A stretch of 64,000 nt of DNA from Roseibium aquae (GCF_008711285.1 NZ_VXDC01000006.1:1-64000); one strand, 5' to 3'. Shown: positions 16,061 to 24,313, numbered from the stretch's first letter. Program-made: numbers and translations. Notes: generated by a model not told the origin, from the sequence alone.

Positions 16061-16940
16061 CTGCCCGGCCTCCGCACAGGCCTGAAAGACGCTTCGCAAG
16101 TTCCGCGCGGAGGGCGTCCGGCTCGGCGTGGGTGTCTGCATCCGGTTCGGCCAAAGCCTCCCTTGCCCGGGAACGTTCCAGTTCGATCAGCAACTCAAGG
16201 GTCTTGGCCATCGCAGCCAATGTCTTGACGGTCTTGTCGATTTCCGAAAGATCGCCGTCGCCGGGCAGGAGCGCCCTCAGCCGCTCCTCGATCCGCGCCA
16301 CCTGCCCCGCGCAGGCCGCATAGAGCCGGGGGATGAGAAGCTCGGGCGGTTCTGATGTGTGAACATCCTTGCTGCCGGGTGCCACGGTTCCGGATAGACT
16401 TGGATCGGCCCCATCGTCCCCGGTCATCCCCGCGTCTCCTGTCATCCCCGCGTCTCCGGTCATCCCCGCCTTGTGCGGGGATGACATTTCGGAAGACGAA
16501 GCAGATGGCGCGGCAGCGCCACGTACAGTCCCAACCCGATCTCCCCCCTCTGTCATCCCGGCCAAGCAACCCGCAGAGCCGGGATCGGGCAGCCCCAATG
16601 ATGGCGAGCGCCCGGGCGCCCCGACCCCGGATAAGTCCGGTTCGGACTTTCCGGGAGGACGCTGCGGTGCATCTTCAGAAGCCATTTTGCGCTGCTTTTG
16701 CCGCCGCTCTTCCTGCGCGCGTTTCTTGGCGCGCCGCACCGCGGTCCTTTCGGCCTGCAAGACCTCCGCCAGGCTCTTGCCTGAAAGCCGGACCGAAATG
16801 TCGCCGGCCGCCCCCTCCGGGCACACTTCGTCAGCACCGTTCCGGCTCGTCAATCCTGGCTCCCCGCAAGCCTCAAGACACAAAAAAAGCCGGCTTTCAC
16901 CAGCTTGTCCGTCATCCATCGAAAGTCTTGTCCCCGCCAT
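15984..16940 (-). CDS. GTA gp1-like small terminase protein with palindromic repeat insert
   Basis: The 318-residue open frame overlaps the large terminase start, the position of gp1 in RcGTA. The C-terminal third looks like a real folded domain (LIPRLYAACAGQVARIEERL, DLSEIDKTVKTLAAMAKTLE). The middle is low-complexity and includes three in-frame copies of AGMTGD encoded by a repeat that also occurs in intergenic DNA elsewhere in the window. The family is usually close to 100-150 residues, so this frame is long and its true start is uncertain. A Met near residue 86 (MASEDAPQ) is an alternative. Small terminases recognise DNA and stimulate the motor; in GTAs sequence specificity is weak. Confidence 0.65.
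   Translation of the reverse strand: MAGTRLSMDDGQAGESRLFLCLEACGEPGLTSRNGADEVCPEGAAGDISVRLSGKSLAEVLQAERTAVRRAKKRAQEERRQKQRKMASEDAPQRPPGKSEPDLSGVGAPGRSPSLGLPDPGSAGCLAGMTEGGDRVGTVRGAAAPSASSSEMSSPHKAGMTGDAGMTGDAGMTGDDGADPSLSGTVAPGSKDVHTSEPPELLIPRLYAACAGQVARIEERLRALLPGDGDLSEIDKTVKTLAAMAKTLELLIELERSRAREALAEPDADTHAEPDALRAELAKRLSGLCGGRADGNGAAEPEPRRDETAFERLGLSGP
16423..16485. repeat. Palindromic GTCATCCCCGC repeat inside the gp1 coding region
   Basis: Two 18-bp tandem units (gtcatccccgcgtctcct/g at 16423 and 16441) lead into an 11-bp perfect inverted repeat, GTCATCCCCGC / GCGGGGATGAC, at 16459-16485 with a 5-base loop. A related GTCATCCCGGC...GCCGGGAT pair follows near 16553-16585. The unit length keeps the reading frame open. 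The same core occurs at 55117-55222 in noncoding DNA. Confidence 0.8.
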
Positions 16941-17011
16941 CGCGGCTTAAGCGATACTGGCACCCGCGCCGCTTTACATCGCCTCAACCGCACTTTCCGG
17001 ATCATGGCAAA

Positions 17012-17040
17012 ACCATAACCGATCACCGTCACGCTGTCAA
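17012..17040 (-). promoter_or_regulatory. Sigma-70-like promoter for the GTA structural operon
   Basis: On the minus strand TTGACA (17040-17035) is followed, after exactly 17 bases, by TATGGT (17017-17012). An A/T-rich stretch lies just upstream of the -35 box (reverse of AATATTTTCCTATTTTC). Transcription would start about 65 bases before the gp1 frame at 16940. Confidence 0.55.
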
Positions 17041-17389
17041 GAATATTTTCCTATTTTCTCGGCGCAAGGCTAGCGAGGAGCATTCACCGGGGCCGTGACC
17101 GGGTCAGGCTGAGGGAACACCCTGGAAAACGGGATCCGGAGCGGGCCATGGTCTCATCGGGGCTGGTCACGGGCCCGGGGCACGAACTCGTCCAAAGGTT
17201 GCATCTTGAAACCACGGCGCCGGACACCAAGATATAAACCGAACGTTAACCGGCGCAATTTAGGCTATAGCGAGTGAAATGTTGCAATCACATCTCACCG
17301 GAGCCTTGCGTCCAAACCGACGCCGGGATAAACAGAAGTCCGGCGAAGGTGCGTCCCGCACCGTTAGCCCACTTTTTGGAGATCAGGAC

Positions 17390-17440
17390 ATGATCAAGCG
17401 AGAAGGTTGGGGCGGCCTGGGTGATCGCCCATCTGCGTGA
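17390..17440 (+). CDS. Possible 16-residue peptide ORF
   Basis: ATG 17390 with GGAG eight bases upstream opens a 16-codon frame (MIKREGWGGLGDRPSA) ending at TGA 17438-17440. It lies in the 590-base stretch between gp1 and the DUF4760 gene. It could be a leader peptide or chance. The rest of 16941-17526 holds the GTA promoter and a hairpin; nothing else was recognised. Confidence 0.2.
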   Translation: MIKREGWGGLGDRPSA

Positions 17441-17483
17441 TCCCGCGCCAACCTCTAGACACTACTACCTATAGATGTATATT

Positions 17484-17509
17484 GGCCACCCTGTAACGGG
17501 TGGCCAAAT
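17484..17509. other. Perfect 10-bp inverted repeat upstream of the DUF4760 gene
   Basis: TTGGCCACCC and GGGTGGCCAA flank a 6-base loop (TGTAAC) and end 17 bases before ATG 17527. There is no T-tract, so it is more likely an operator or an mRNA 5' hairpin than a terminator. Confidence 0.6.
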
Positions 17510-17526
17510 GCGTTGAGGGGAGCGAG

Positions 17527-18072
17527 ATGGACGGTGCGGAGCCAGGCTTAGCGGGATTTCTGCCGATCAGCTCACCGATCGAGGCGATCCTGATCAGCGC
17601 CACGGTTGCATTCATCGCCGTCATCGTGACGCTTTTGGGGATCGCCGTCAGCCGGGCCGCGTCGACGAAAACCTTTACGATTCAAACCTTCATCACGGCC
17701 GAGTCGGACAAGGAACTGCTTGAGGCACAGGCGGCTTTCAATATGTGCGCGAAGGCTGGAAACATTGCCCAGTATGCTGAAAAAGACCAACATGCCACAA
17801 ACGAGTCGGAACAAATCCGCCGAACGCTGAACCACCTTGAATTGCTGGCCATCGGCGTCCATACCGGCGCCCTGAGCTTTAGCATCTTCAAACGATGGTA
17901 CAAGAACGGTCTCATCAACCAATGGGAACAGGCAGAATCCTTCGTCGTTCGATTGCGGCAGGTCACCAAACGCAAGGAGTTGTTTCAGGATCTCGAAGAT
18001 CTCTACAAGATCCTGTCCGGCAAGGAGCAGGGACCAGGATGGTTGCAACGGCATTTGACCAAATGGTTCTGA
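17527..18072 (+). CDS. DUF4760-like single-span membrane protein
   Basis: The 181-residue protein has an N-terminal membrane segment at about residues 20-41 (ILISATVAFIAVIVTLLGIA) followed by a helical cytoplasmic domain (FTIQTFITAESDKELLEAQ, NHLELLAIGVHTGALSF, KRWYKNGLINQWEQAESF). This layout matches DUF4760 proteins, whose function is unknown. ATG 17527 is chosen for the GAGGGGAGCG just upstream; an earlier in-frame Met at 17500 falls inside the hairpin. It stands alone between the GTA promoter region and yjbQ. Confidence 0.7.
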   Translation: MDGAEPGLAGFLPISSPIEAILISATVAFIAVIVTLLGIAVSRAASTKTFTIQTFITAESDKELLEAQAAFNMCAKAGNIAQYAEKDQHATNESEQIRRTLNHLELLAIGVHTGALSFSIFKRWYKNGLINQWEQAESFVVRLRQVTKRKELFQDLEDLYKILSGKEQGPGWLQRHLTKWF

Positions 18073-18154
18073 TGACCAGATGATTGTGATCCCCGGCCCG
18101 CCCAACGCTGCGGCTGGGCCAGAATCGAGACGCGAGACGGCCCGAAGCGCGTCC

Positions 18155-18577
18155 TCACTCTCCCAGGAACTGAGCGGCCACATGCCTTACGTGGGGGTGG
18201 GTGCGGTGCTCGACCAGAAAGATCCCCTGCCACGTGCCCAGAACTATCCGTCCGCGCGAAACGGGAATGGAGAGGGAAACCGGCAAAAGCGCGGCCTTGA
18301 TATGGGCCGGCATGTCGTCGGGGCCTTCCAGCGTGTGGGTGAGATAGGCCATGGCCGGGTCATCGGACGGTGGTACCAGCCGGGCCAGATAAGCCTGCAG
18401 ATCCCGCTGCACGTCCGGATCGGCGTTCTCCTGGATCAAAAGCGAGCACGAGGTGTGGCGCACGAAAAGCGTCAGCAGGCCGTCGCCCGCGCCGCTATCC
18501 TCAAGCCATCGGACCACCTCGGGCGTGAACTCGCGCAAACCCGGGCCACGCGTTGAAATCTTGAATTGTGTTAACAT
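18155..18577 (-). CDS. YjbQ (UPF0047) family protein
   Basis: The 140-residue protein has all the hallmarks of the YjbQ/UPF0047 family: HTSCSLLIQENADPDVQRDL, HTLEGPDDMPAHIKAAL and GTWQGIFLVEHRTHPH. The conserved His and Glu residues line a metal-binding pocket in known structures. Some members show weak thiamine phosphate synthase activity, but the cellular role is unsettled. ATG 18577 follows GAGAGGAA closely; the longer frame upstream has no family homology. It is monocistronic and divergent from the next gene. Confidence 0.93.
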   Translation of the reverse strand: MLTQFKISTRGPGLREFTPEVVRWLEDSGAGDGLLTLFVRHTSCSLLIQENADPDVQRDLQAYLARLVPPSDDPAMAYLTHTLEGPDDMPAHIKAALLPVSLSIPVSRGRIVLGTWQGIFLVEHRTHPHVRHVAAQFLGE

Positions 18578-18856
18578 GTTCCTCTCCCGCATCGGGTTGA
18601 CCGGGCGGCCCGGAGCCCGGCCGGTGCTGCTCGGAGGTCCGGACCGGACGGACCGCCTGGACGTGCCGAAAAATGCTTCTCCCTGAGTTTCTTGCCTGTA
18701 AAGTTCCGATGGTGGAGCCGTTGGAGTACCGGGCGTTAAGAAAAAATACGGAAGATAGTCTACCATCTTAGAATCGGTCAGCTCCGGGGCGAAAGCCGTT
18801 TGCCGCTTGCCGCCGGCTGATCTGGCCCCGACATCGCAGGCCGAAAAGGACCCCTG

Positions 18857-20512
18857 ATGATCCCCGCCCGCTACACTGTTTTCGGCCTGTGCATCGCTCT
18901 TGCGCTGGCCGGCCTGATCCTGACCCTAACCATCAGCGGCTGGTTCAGCCTGGCCTTTGTCTTTTTTGCGGCGCTCAGCCTTTTGGGTGTCCTCGATCTG
19001 ACCCAAGCGCGCCACTCGGTTCTGCGCAACTACCCGGTCATTGGCCATGCGCGGTATTTGTTCGAAGCGATCCGGCCGGAAATGCGGCAGTATTTTTTCG
19101 AAAGCAACCTCGACGGCACCCCGTTTTCGCGCGACAAGCGCAGCCTGGTCTATGACCGGGCGAAAAACATCGAGAGCAATGTGCCGTTCGGGACCGAATA
19201 TGACGTGTATTCGAACGCCTATGCCTGGGTGAACCATTCCCTTGTTCCGCAGCCCCCCTACCCCGGCGATCTGCGGGTGACGATCGGCGGCCCCGCCTGC
19301 AGCCAGCCCTACTCGGCCTCGCTGTTCAACATCTCGGCAATGAGTTTCGGATCGCTGTCTGCGAATGCGATTCTCGCGCTGAACAAGGGCGCCAAGGCCG
19401 GCAATTTCGCCCATGACACGGGCGAAGGCAGCGTGTCGCGCTACCACCGGGAAGGCGGCGGCGACCTGATCTGGGAAATCGGCAGCGGCTGTTTCGGCTG
19501 CCGGACGGCCGACGGACAATTCGATCCGGAGAAATTCGCCGCCCAGGCGCAGGATCCCCAGATCAAGATGATCGAGATCAAGCTGAGCCAGGGCGCCAAG
19601 CCCGGTCATGGCGGCGTTCTGCCCGGCCCAAAGGTGACGAAAGAGATCGCCGAAGCCCGCGGCATACCGGTCGGCGTCGAATGCGTCTCGCCCGCCGCCC
19701 ACCCGGCGTTCTCCACTCCGATCGAGCTATTGGAGTTCGTGGCACAGCTGCGTGACCTGTCGGGCGGCAAGCCGGCCGGATTCAAGCTCTGCGTCGGCCA
19801 CAAATGGGAATTCATGGCCATTGCCAAAGCCATGCTGGAGACCCGCATCGTGCCGGACTTCATTGTCGTCGATGGCGCCGAAGGCGGCACCGGGGCGGCA
19901 CCGGTGGAGTTCACCAACCGGCTCGGCACGCCGCTGCGTCAGGGTCTTTCCTTCGTTCACAATGTACTGGTTGGCACCAACCTGCGGGACCAGGTCAAGA
20001 TCGGGGCGAGCGGCAAGCTCATCACGGCCTTTGACCTTGCCGGAGCGCTTTGTCTTGGCGCGGACTGGGTCAACTCCGCCCGCGGTTTCATGTTCGCCAT
20101 CGGCTGCATCCAGTCCCAAAGCTGCCACACCAACAAGTGCCCGACCGGGGTCGCGACACAGGATCCCCGGCGGCAACAGGCGCTGGTCGTGCCGGACAAG
20201 GCCGAGCGTGTGGCGAATTTTCATCGCAACACTCTGAAGGCCCTGGCCGATTTCACTGCCGCCTCCGGCCTTGCCCATCCCCGCGAATTCCGTCCCGAGC
20301 ATTTTTTCCTGCATGAGGGCGGACGGGCCATTTTGCCTGCCAGCGCGGCCATGACCTGGTTGAAGCCGGGCGATCTACTGGCCCAAACCCATGACATTCC
20401 GGGCTACTCCGCGTACTGGGCGATGGCCGATCCACATGGTTTTGCGCCGCGCATGCCGGTGGCGGAGGCGCAACAGCAGCATGGAAACCCACATGGCACA
20501 GCCGTTCACTAG
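18857..20512 (+). CDS. FMN-binding glutamate synthase-family membrane protein
   Basis: The 551-residue protein starts with two membrane segments (about residues 7-27 and 29-46). It then has the central/FMN-binding domain of glutamate synthase: SAMSFGSLSANAILALNKGA, DTGEGSVSRYHREGGGDLIW, KPGHGGVLPGPKVTKEIA and FIVVDGAEGGTGAAP. A C-x5-C-x4-C motif (CIQSQSCHTNKC) fits the 3Fe-4S cluster of GltB. There is no glutaminase domain, so it is one of the stand-alone GltS-like flavoproteins whose electron acceptor and substrate are not known. Downstream at 83 bases is the DUF3833 gene. Confidence 0.92.
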   Translation: MIPARYTVFGLCIALALAGLILTLTISGWFSLAFVFFAALSLLGVLDLTQARHSVLRNYPVIGHARYLFEAIRPEMRQYFFESNLDGTPFSRDKRSLVYDRAKNIESNVPFGTEYDVYSNAYAWVNHSLVPQPPYPGDLRVTIGGPACSQPYSASLFNISAMSFGSLSANAILALNKGAKAGNFAHDTGEGSVSRYHREGGGDLIWEIGSGCFGCRTADGQFDPEKFAAQAQDPQIKMIEIKLSQGAKPGHGGVLPGPKVTKEIAEARGIPVGVECVSPAAHPAFSTPIELLEFVAQLRDLSGGKPAGFKLCVGHKWEFMAIAKAMLETRIVPDFIVVDGAEGGTGAAPVEFTNRLGTPLRQGLSFVHNVLVGTNLRDQVKIGASGKLITAFDLAGALCLGADWVNSARGFMFAIGCIQSQSCHTNKCPTGVATQDPRRQQALVVPDKAERVANFHRNTLKALADFTAASGLAHPREFRPEHFFLHEGGRAILPASAAMTWLKPGDLLAQTHDIPGYSAYWAMADPHGFAPRMPVAEAQQQHGNPHGTAVH

Positions 20513-20594
20513 CCTGTGAGCGGACCGTGACATGGCGAACCGCGGGGCGCTTCCGGCCGTATGCGGCACATGATGTGTCACCAAGGATCATCCC

Positions 20595-21134
20595 ATGCTA
20601 CTGAACCTCATCCGGCCTTCGGCCTTCATCTGCCTCCTCGCGCTCGGTCTATTTGGCCTGGCCGCGGCCCCGATCCAGCCGGCCCAAGCCAACACCCTCG
20701 TGCTTGAGGAGTTTTTCCGGGGCAAGACCGTGGGCAAGGGCGTGTTCGAAAGCCGGTTCGCCGGCGTCTACCGGCCCTTCACCGTCTACCTGACCGGCAC
20801 GTGGAACCCGCGCACCTTCACCCTGCGCCTGCGCGAGGACTTCGTCTATGAAGACGGGGAGCGCGACACGAAGGTCTGGTTCTTCGAGAAGGTGGGCGAA
20901 GGCCGCTATATCGGATCCCGGTCGGACGTGAAGGGACCGGCGATCGTCACAACCGGCAAGGACGGGGCGATCCGCTTTTCCTATGTCGCGGAGGTCCCGC
21001 TGGAAAATGGCTCCATCCTGCTGCGGTTCAACGACACGCTGACCCAGATCGACGCCCGAACGGTGAAAAACACGGCGGACGTGGTCAAGGGCGGTTTTCC
21101 GGTCGGCACCGTCGAACTGACGTTCAAAAGGTAA
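20595..21134 (+). CDS. DUF3833 family secreted protein
   Basis: The 179-residue protein carries a signal peptide (leucine-rich core at residues 10-27, cleavage near QAN at residue 33) and a DUF3833 domain: LEEFFRGKTVGKGVFESRF, RLREDFVYEDGERDTKVWFF, VGEGRYIGSRSDVKGPA and a C-terminal VELTFKR. The family is predicted to be periplasmic or a lipoprotein with a lipocalin-like beta-barrel; here no lipobox Cys is seen. Function is unknown. It may be co-transcribed with the glutamate synthase-like gene upstream. Confidence 0.88.
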   Translation: MLLNLIRPSAFICLLALGLFGLAAAPIQPAQANTLVLEEFFRGKTVGKGVFESRFAGVYRPFTVYLTGTWNPRTFTLRLREDFVYEDGERDTKVWFFEKVGEGRYIGSRSDVKGPAIVTTGKDGAIRFSYVAEVPLENGSILLRFNDTLTQIDARTVKNTADVVKGGFPVGTVELTFKR

Positions 21135-21228
21135 CGATCAGGGCGGCCTGTCCGGGTTGCCAACTTGATAGCGTCACACAAGGCTGGTTTCTTAGCAAAC
21201 AGTGATCGCTTTCAAGGAAATCCGGACC

Positions 21229-22728
21229 ATGAGCCGCCCAAACCCGCTCCTGAACATCCGCCCGCCCATCGCTCTGACCCGGTCCGCCGTCGTTCTGGGT
21301 CTGATGGTCGCCCTGCTGGCGAGCCTGATCATACCGCCGGCTCCGGCCCGCGCGATGGAACCCGGCATGGCCGACACGCTCGAAGAGATCTTGCGCGAAC
21401 CGTTTACCGGCGACTTTGACGCCATCGCGGAACGGGGTTACCTGCGCGTTCTGGTGCCGTTTTCCAAAACCTTTTTCTTTATCGACAATGGGGTCCAGCG
21501 CGGCACCGCTGTCGACACGATGAGCGAATTCGGCAAGTTCCTCGACAAGCGTCACGGCAAGAAGACACGGGAAGACCAGCTCGTCCTGATCCCCACGCCG
21601 CGGGAGCGCATTTTCCAGGATCTCAGCGAAGGCCGCGGCGACATGGCGATTGGAAACCTCACCGTCACCAAGGCGCGCGCGGAACTTGTCGCCTTTTCAA
21701 CACCGACCTTTGACCATGTGAAGGAGGTGCTCCTGACGGCCGACAGCGTGCCCGATATTGCGGCCCCGGAAGACCTGTCCGGCATGGAAATCCATGTCCG
21801 CGCCTCCTCCAGCTATCATGACAGCCTGCTTGCACTGAACAAAAAGCTGGAGGCGGGCGGAAAGGCGCCGGTCAAGATCGTGAAGGCCAGCGAGAACCTG
21901 GAGGACGAGGATCTGATGGACCTGGTTCAAGCGGGCGGGATCCCGGCGATTATCGTCGACGACCACAAGGCGGATCTCTGGCTGCAAATCCTGACCGGGC
22001 TGAAGACCCATCCGGATGCGGCGGTACGCACCGGTGGCCAGATCGCTTTCGCCGTGCGCAAGGACGCGCCGGAACTCCTCAAGGAAGTGAATGCCTTCGC
22101 ACAAACCGTGAAAAAGGGCACCCTGCTCGGCAACATCATCTTGAAGCGCTATCTTTCGGACGCCCGGTATCTGGAAAACCTGAGCGAGGATGGCCGTTCC
22201 GCCAAATTCGAAGACCTGTCGTCGCTCTTTCAAAAATATGGCGCGCAATACTCCATCGACTGGCTGCTCATCGCCGCGCAATCCTATCAGGAAAGCCAGT
22301 TCCAGCAGGACGTGAAAAGCGGAGCCGGCGCGGTCGGCCTCATGCAGATCAAGCCGTCCACCGCCGAAGGCAGCCCGATCGAGATCAAGGGCGTGGCCCA
22401 GGATCCGGAGGCGAATGTCCATGCCGGGGTCAAATATCTGCGATATATCGCGAACACGTACTTCGACGACCTCAAGGACAACCCGGCCAACCAGACCTTC
22501 TTCGCCCTTGCCGCCTATAATGCGGGGCCAAGCCGGTTCGCCCGCCTGCGCGCGGAAGCGGCCAGCAAAGGCTATGACCCGGACAAGTGGTTCGGAAATG
22601 TGGAGTGGATCGTTGGCCACAAGATCAGCCGCGAACCCGTGCGCTACGTGGGCAATATCTACAAGTACTATGTGGTGTTCAACGCCGAGGCGCAGCACCG
22701 GGCCGGCAAAAGCGGGCCAGCCCAATGA
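21229..22728 (+). CDS. MltF-like membrane-bound lytic transglycosylase with solute-binding domain
   Basis: The 499-residue protein has a membrane/signal segment (about residues 20-42), a periplasmic solute-binding (family 3) domain at about 60-265 (GYLRVLVPFSKTFFFIDNG), and an SLT lysozyme-like domain at about 330-460. The catalytic Glu is near residue 353 in SYQESQF, followed by GAVGLMQIKPSTA and AAYNAGPSRFARL. This is the MltF arrangement: the transglycosylase cuts glycan strands to 1,6-anhydro ends and the N-terminal domain senses ligands. ATG 21229 has AAGGAA upstream and replaces an earlier GTG at 21202. Confidence 0.93.
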   Translation: MSRPNPLLNIRPPIALTRSAVVLGLMVALLASLIIPPAPARAMEPGMADTLEEILREPFTGDFDAIAERGYLRVLVPFSKTFFFIDNGVQRGTAVDTMSEFGKFLDKRHGKKTREDQLVLIPTPRERIFQDLSEGRGDMAIGNLTVTKARAELVAFSTPTFDHVKEVLLTADSVPDIAAPEDLSGMEIHVRASSSYHDSLLALNKKLEAGGKAPVKIVKASENLEDEDLMDLVQAGGIPAIIVDDHKADLWLQILTGLKTHPDAAVRTGGQIAFAVRKDAPELLKEVNAFAQTVKKGTLLGNIILKRYLSDARYLENLSEDGRSAKFEDLSSLFQKYGAQYSIDWLLIAAQSYQESQFQQDVKSGAGAVGLMQIKPSTAEGSPIEIKGVAQDPEANVHAGVKYLRYIANTYFDDLKDNPANQTFFALAAYNAGPSRFARLRAEAASKGYDPDKWFGNVEWIVGHKISREPVRYVGNIYKYYVVFNAEAQHRAGKSGPAQ

Positions 22729-22762
22729 CCGGCTGCACCAATAACAGGTTGGCCCGGTAAAC

Positions 22763-22800
22763 GGTTCGCGGGCGCGGGCATTGTCCGCCCGCGCCGAACC
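22763..22800. terminator. Strong GC hairpin between convergent genes
   Basis: GGTTCG-CGGGCGCGGGC pairs with GCCCGCGC-CGAACC with a three-base bulge and a 7-base loop. It lies between the MltF-like gene (ends 22728) and the convergent oxidoreductase gene (ends 22824). There is no T-tract, so it is a likely bidirectional stop only by position. Confidence 0.4.
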
Positions 22801-22823
22801 TACCCACGCAGATCAACGGCGTT

Positions 22824-23408
22824 TCAGATTGCCCGCGCGCCGAGACGGGCCGCCCGCTCCAGCATCTTTTCCCGTTGGCCCGGGGTCGATCCGTGCAGGG
22901 ACGCGAACCAGGAATAGGCCTTCATCTTCAGCCCGCAGAAATTCAGGATCTGGCTGCGGATTTCCTTCTTGATTGGTGCCCCGTAAACCAGCCGGAAGAA
23001 CCAGCCCGGCGTGTCAGCGGTCACGAGAACTTCAGAGGTTCGCCCCCTCAAGAGGCCTTCCGGAAACGCTTTGCCCTTCACATACCGAAAAGCCTTGCCC
23101 GGGAGCAGAACCCGGTCGAACAGGCCCTTGAGCTTGGCGGGCATCCCGCCCCACCACAGAGGATGGGCGAGCACGAAATGCTCCGACCAGTCTAGGTCCG
23201 CCCAAAAGGCCTCCAGATCCGGCTCCAGCGGTTTGACATTGCGATAAGAGCCGTATTCGAAATCCGGATCGAAACTCATATCCGACAGTTTCGCGATCCG
23301 CACCTCATGGCCGTTCTTGCGCGCCGCCTCGGCATAGCGCGCAGCCAGCGCGCCGCAAAAGCTCTCCGTGGCCGGATGGCCGTCCAGCACCAATATCTTC
23401 TTTGTCAT
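22824..23408 (-). CDS. NAD(P)H-dependent quinone oxidoreductase (flavodoxin fold)
   Basis: The 194-residue protein belongs to the NAD(P)H dehydrogenase (quinone)/flavodoxin-2 family: KILVLDGHPATESFCGALA at the N-terminus (FMN phosphate site), AHPLWWGGMPAKLKGLFDRV and TADTPGWFFRLVYG. Such enzymes reduce quinones and other electrophiles in the cytoplasm with two electrons. ATG 23408 has GGAGA six bases upstream. It is divergent from a TetR gene across a short region full of TGACC-N2-GGTCA palindromes, so it is very likely the target of that repressor and induced by a quinone-like or toxic compound. Confidence 0.9.
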   Translation of the reverse strand: MTKKILVLDGHPATESFCGALAARYAEAARKNGHEVRIAKLSDMSFDPDFEYGSYRNVKPLEPDLEAFWADLDWSEHFVLAHPLWWGGMPAKLKGLFDRVLLPGKAFRYVKGKAFPEGLLRGRTSEVLVTADTPGWFFRLVYGAPIKKEIRSQILNFCGLKMKAYSWFASLHGSTPGQREKMLERAARLGARAI

Positions 23409-23449
23409 GCGTGTCTCCATCGCGGCCGGATCATGCGCCGCAGGTTTTT

Positions 23450-23528
23450 TGACCACGGTCATTATTGACCTTGGTCAGTTTTTGACCTAAACCAAAATCA
23501 GTGTCAATAAATATTTTGACCTTGGTCA
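23450..23528. promoter_or_regulatory. Operator array of TGACC-N2-GGTCA palindromes
   Basis: Perfect sites occur at 23450-23461 (TGACCACGGTCA), 23466-23477 and 23517-23528 (both TGACCTTGGTCA). An imperfect copy, TGACCTAAACCA, starts at 23483. Starts are spaced 16, 17 and 34 bases apart. They fill the gap between the divergent oxidoreductase and TetR genes and are the obvious binding sites for the TetR protein. Confidence 0.85.
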
Positions 23529-23546
23529 TTTTTTGAAGGGAACCCC

Positions 23547-24167
23547 ATGAGCGCCCCCGCCCCGCGCAAGCCCCAGGCCCGCACGGCCCTCACTCGCGCC
23601 CGCCTGCTGGACGCGGCAAAGAGCATCGCCCGCGAAGACGGGCTCGAGGCATTGACGGCAGAAGGGATCGCAAGGCTTGCCGGGGTCGCCAAGGGCACTC
23701 TGTTTGCCCATTTCGGCGACATGGACGGGCTGCTGTCCTACCTGCTGCTGGACCGCCTGCAGGGTTTGATCGAGGCCGACGGCGAAGCCTCGGACGATAC
23801 GCTTCACGATCCGGTCTCGGCGGTCGTCGAACGCATGATGGCGCTCATTGGCGTCATGACGGAAAGCCAGATCATGACGCGCATGTTCATGGAAAACATC
23901 GGGGTGACCAAAGGCCATTGCGCGCCCGAATTCGCCGAACAGCTCGCCCGCTGGGACGCGAAGCTTCTCGATGTCTTGAAAGCCTGGCAGGCAAGTGAGA
24001 CGGCGGCGCCGGCACTCAGGCGGGATCTGGCCGCGGACGTCTTGCTGGACGGGATGATCGCCTTCACCCTGCATGGGGCGATTTTGAAACAATCCTGCCA
24101 GGTGACGGACCCGGACGTGCTCCGGGAAAGGCTCCGGACCCATGTCGGGGCCTATCTCCTGGCGTGA
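23547..24167 (+). CDS. TetR/AcrR family transcriptional regulator
   Basis: The 206-residue protein has an N-terminal TetR helix-turn-helix at about residues 12-60: ARTALTRARLLDAAKSIARE then GLEALTAEGIARLAGVAKGT and LFAHFGDMDGL. The remainder is a helical ligand-binding and dimer domain with no family-specific motif I recognise. ATG 23547 follows GAAGGGA. It lies divergently to the quinone oxidoreductase gene, with the last palindrome of the operator array only 18 bases before its start, so autorepression is expected. Confidence 0.92.
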   Translation: MSAPAPRKPQARTALTRARLLDAAKSIAREDGLEALTAEGIARLAGVAKGTLFAHFGDMDGLLSYLLLDRLQGLIEADGEASDDTLHDPVSAVVERMMALIGVMTESQIMTRMFMENIGVTKGHCAPEFAEQLARWDAKLLDVLKAWQASETAAPALRRDLAADVLLDGMIAFTLHGAILKQSCQVTDPDVLRERLRTHVGAYLLA

Positions 24168-24313
24168 CGCTGGTGGCAAAAAGCCTGTCCGGACCGGGAC
24201 AATGCAAACGCGGTTTCAGGGCGCCCGGAAGATCTTTTCAGACCTCACGGATTTTAAGTCCCCTGCCGAAAAGACGCCCGGGGCTTTCGCGCACCCATCG
24301 CTGACGCGCTCGT

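Noticed and set aside
1..17040. Active integrated prophage
   Set aside because: No integrase, repressor, replication or attachment-site repeats were seen, and the gene order and short tape measure fit a gene transfer agent. An att site outside the left edge cannot be excluded.
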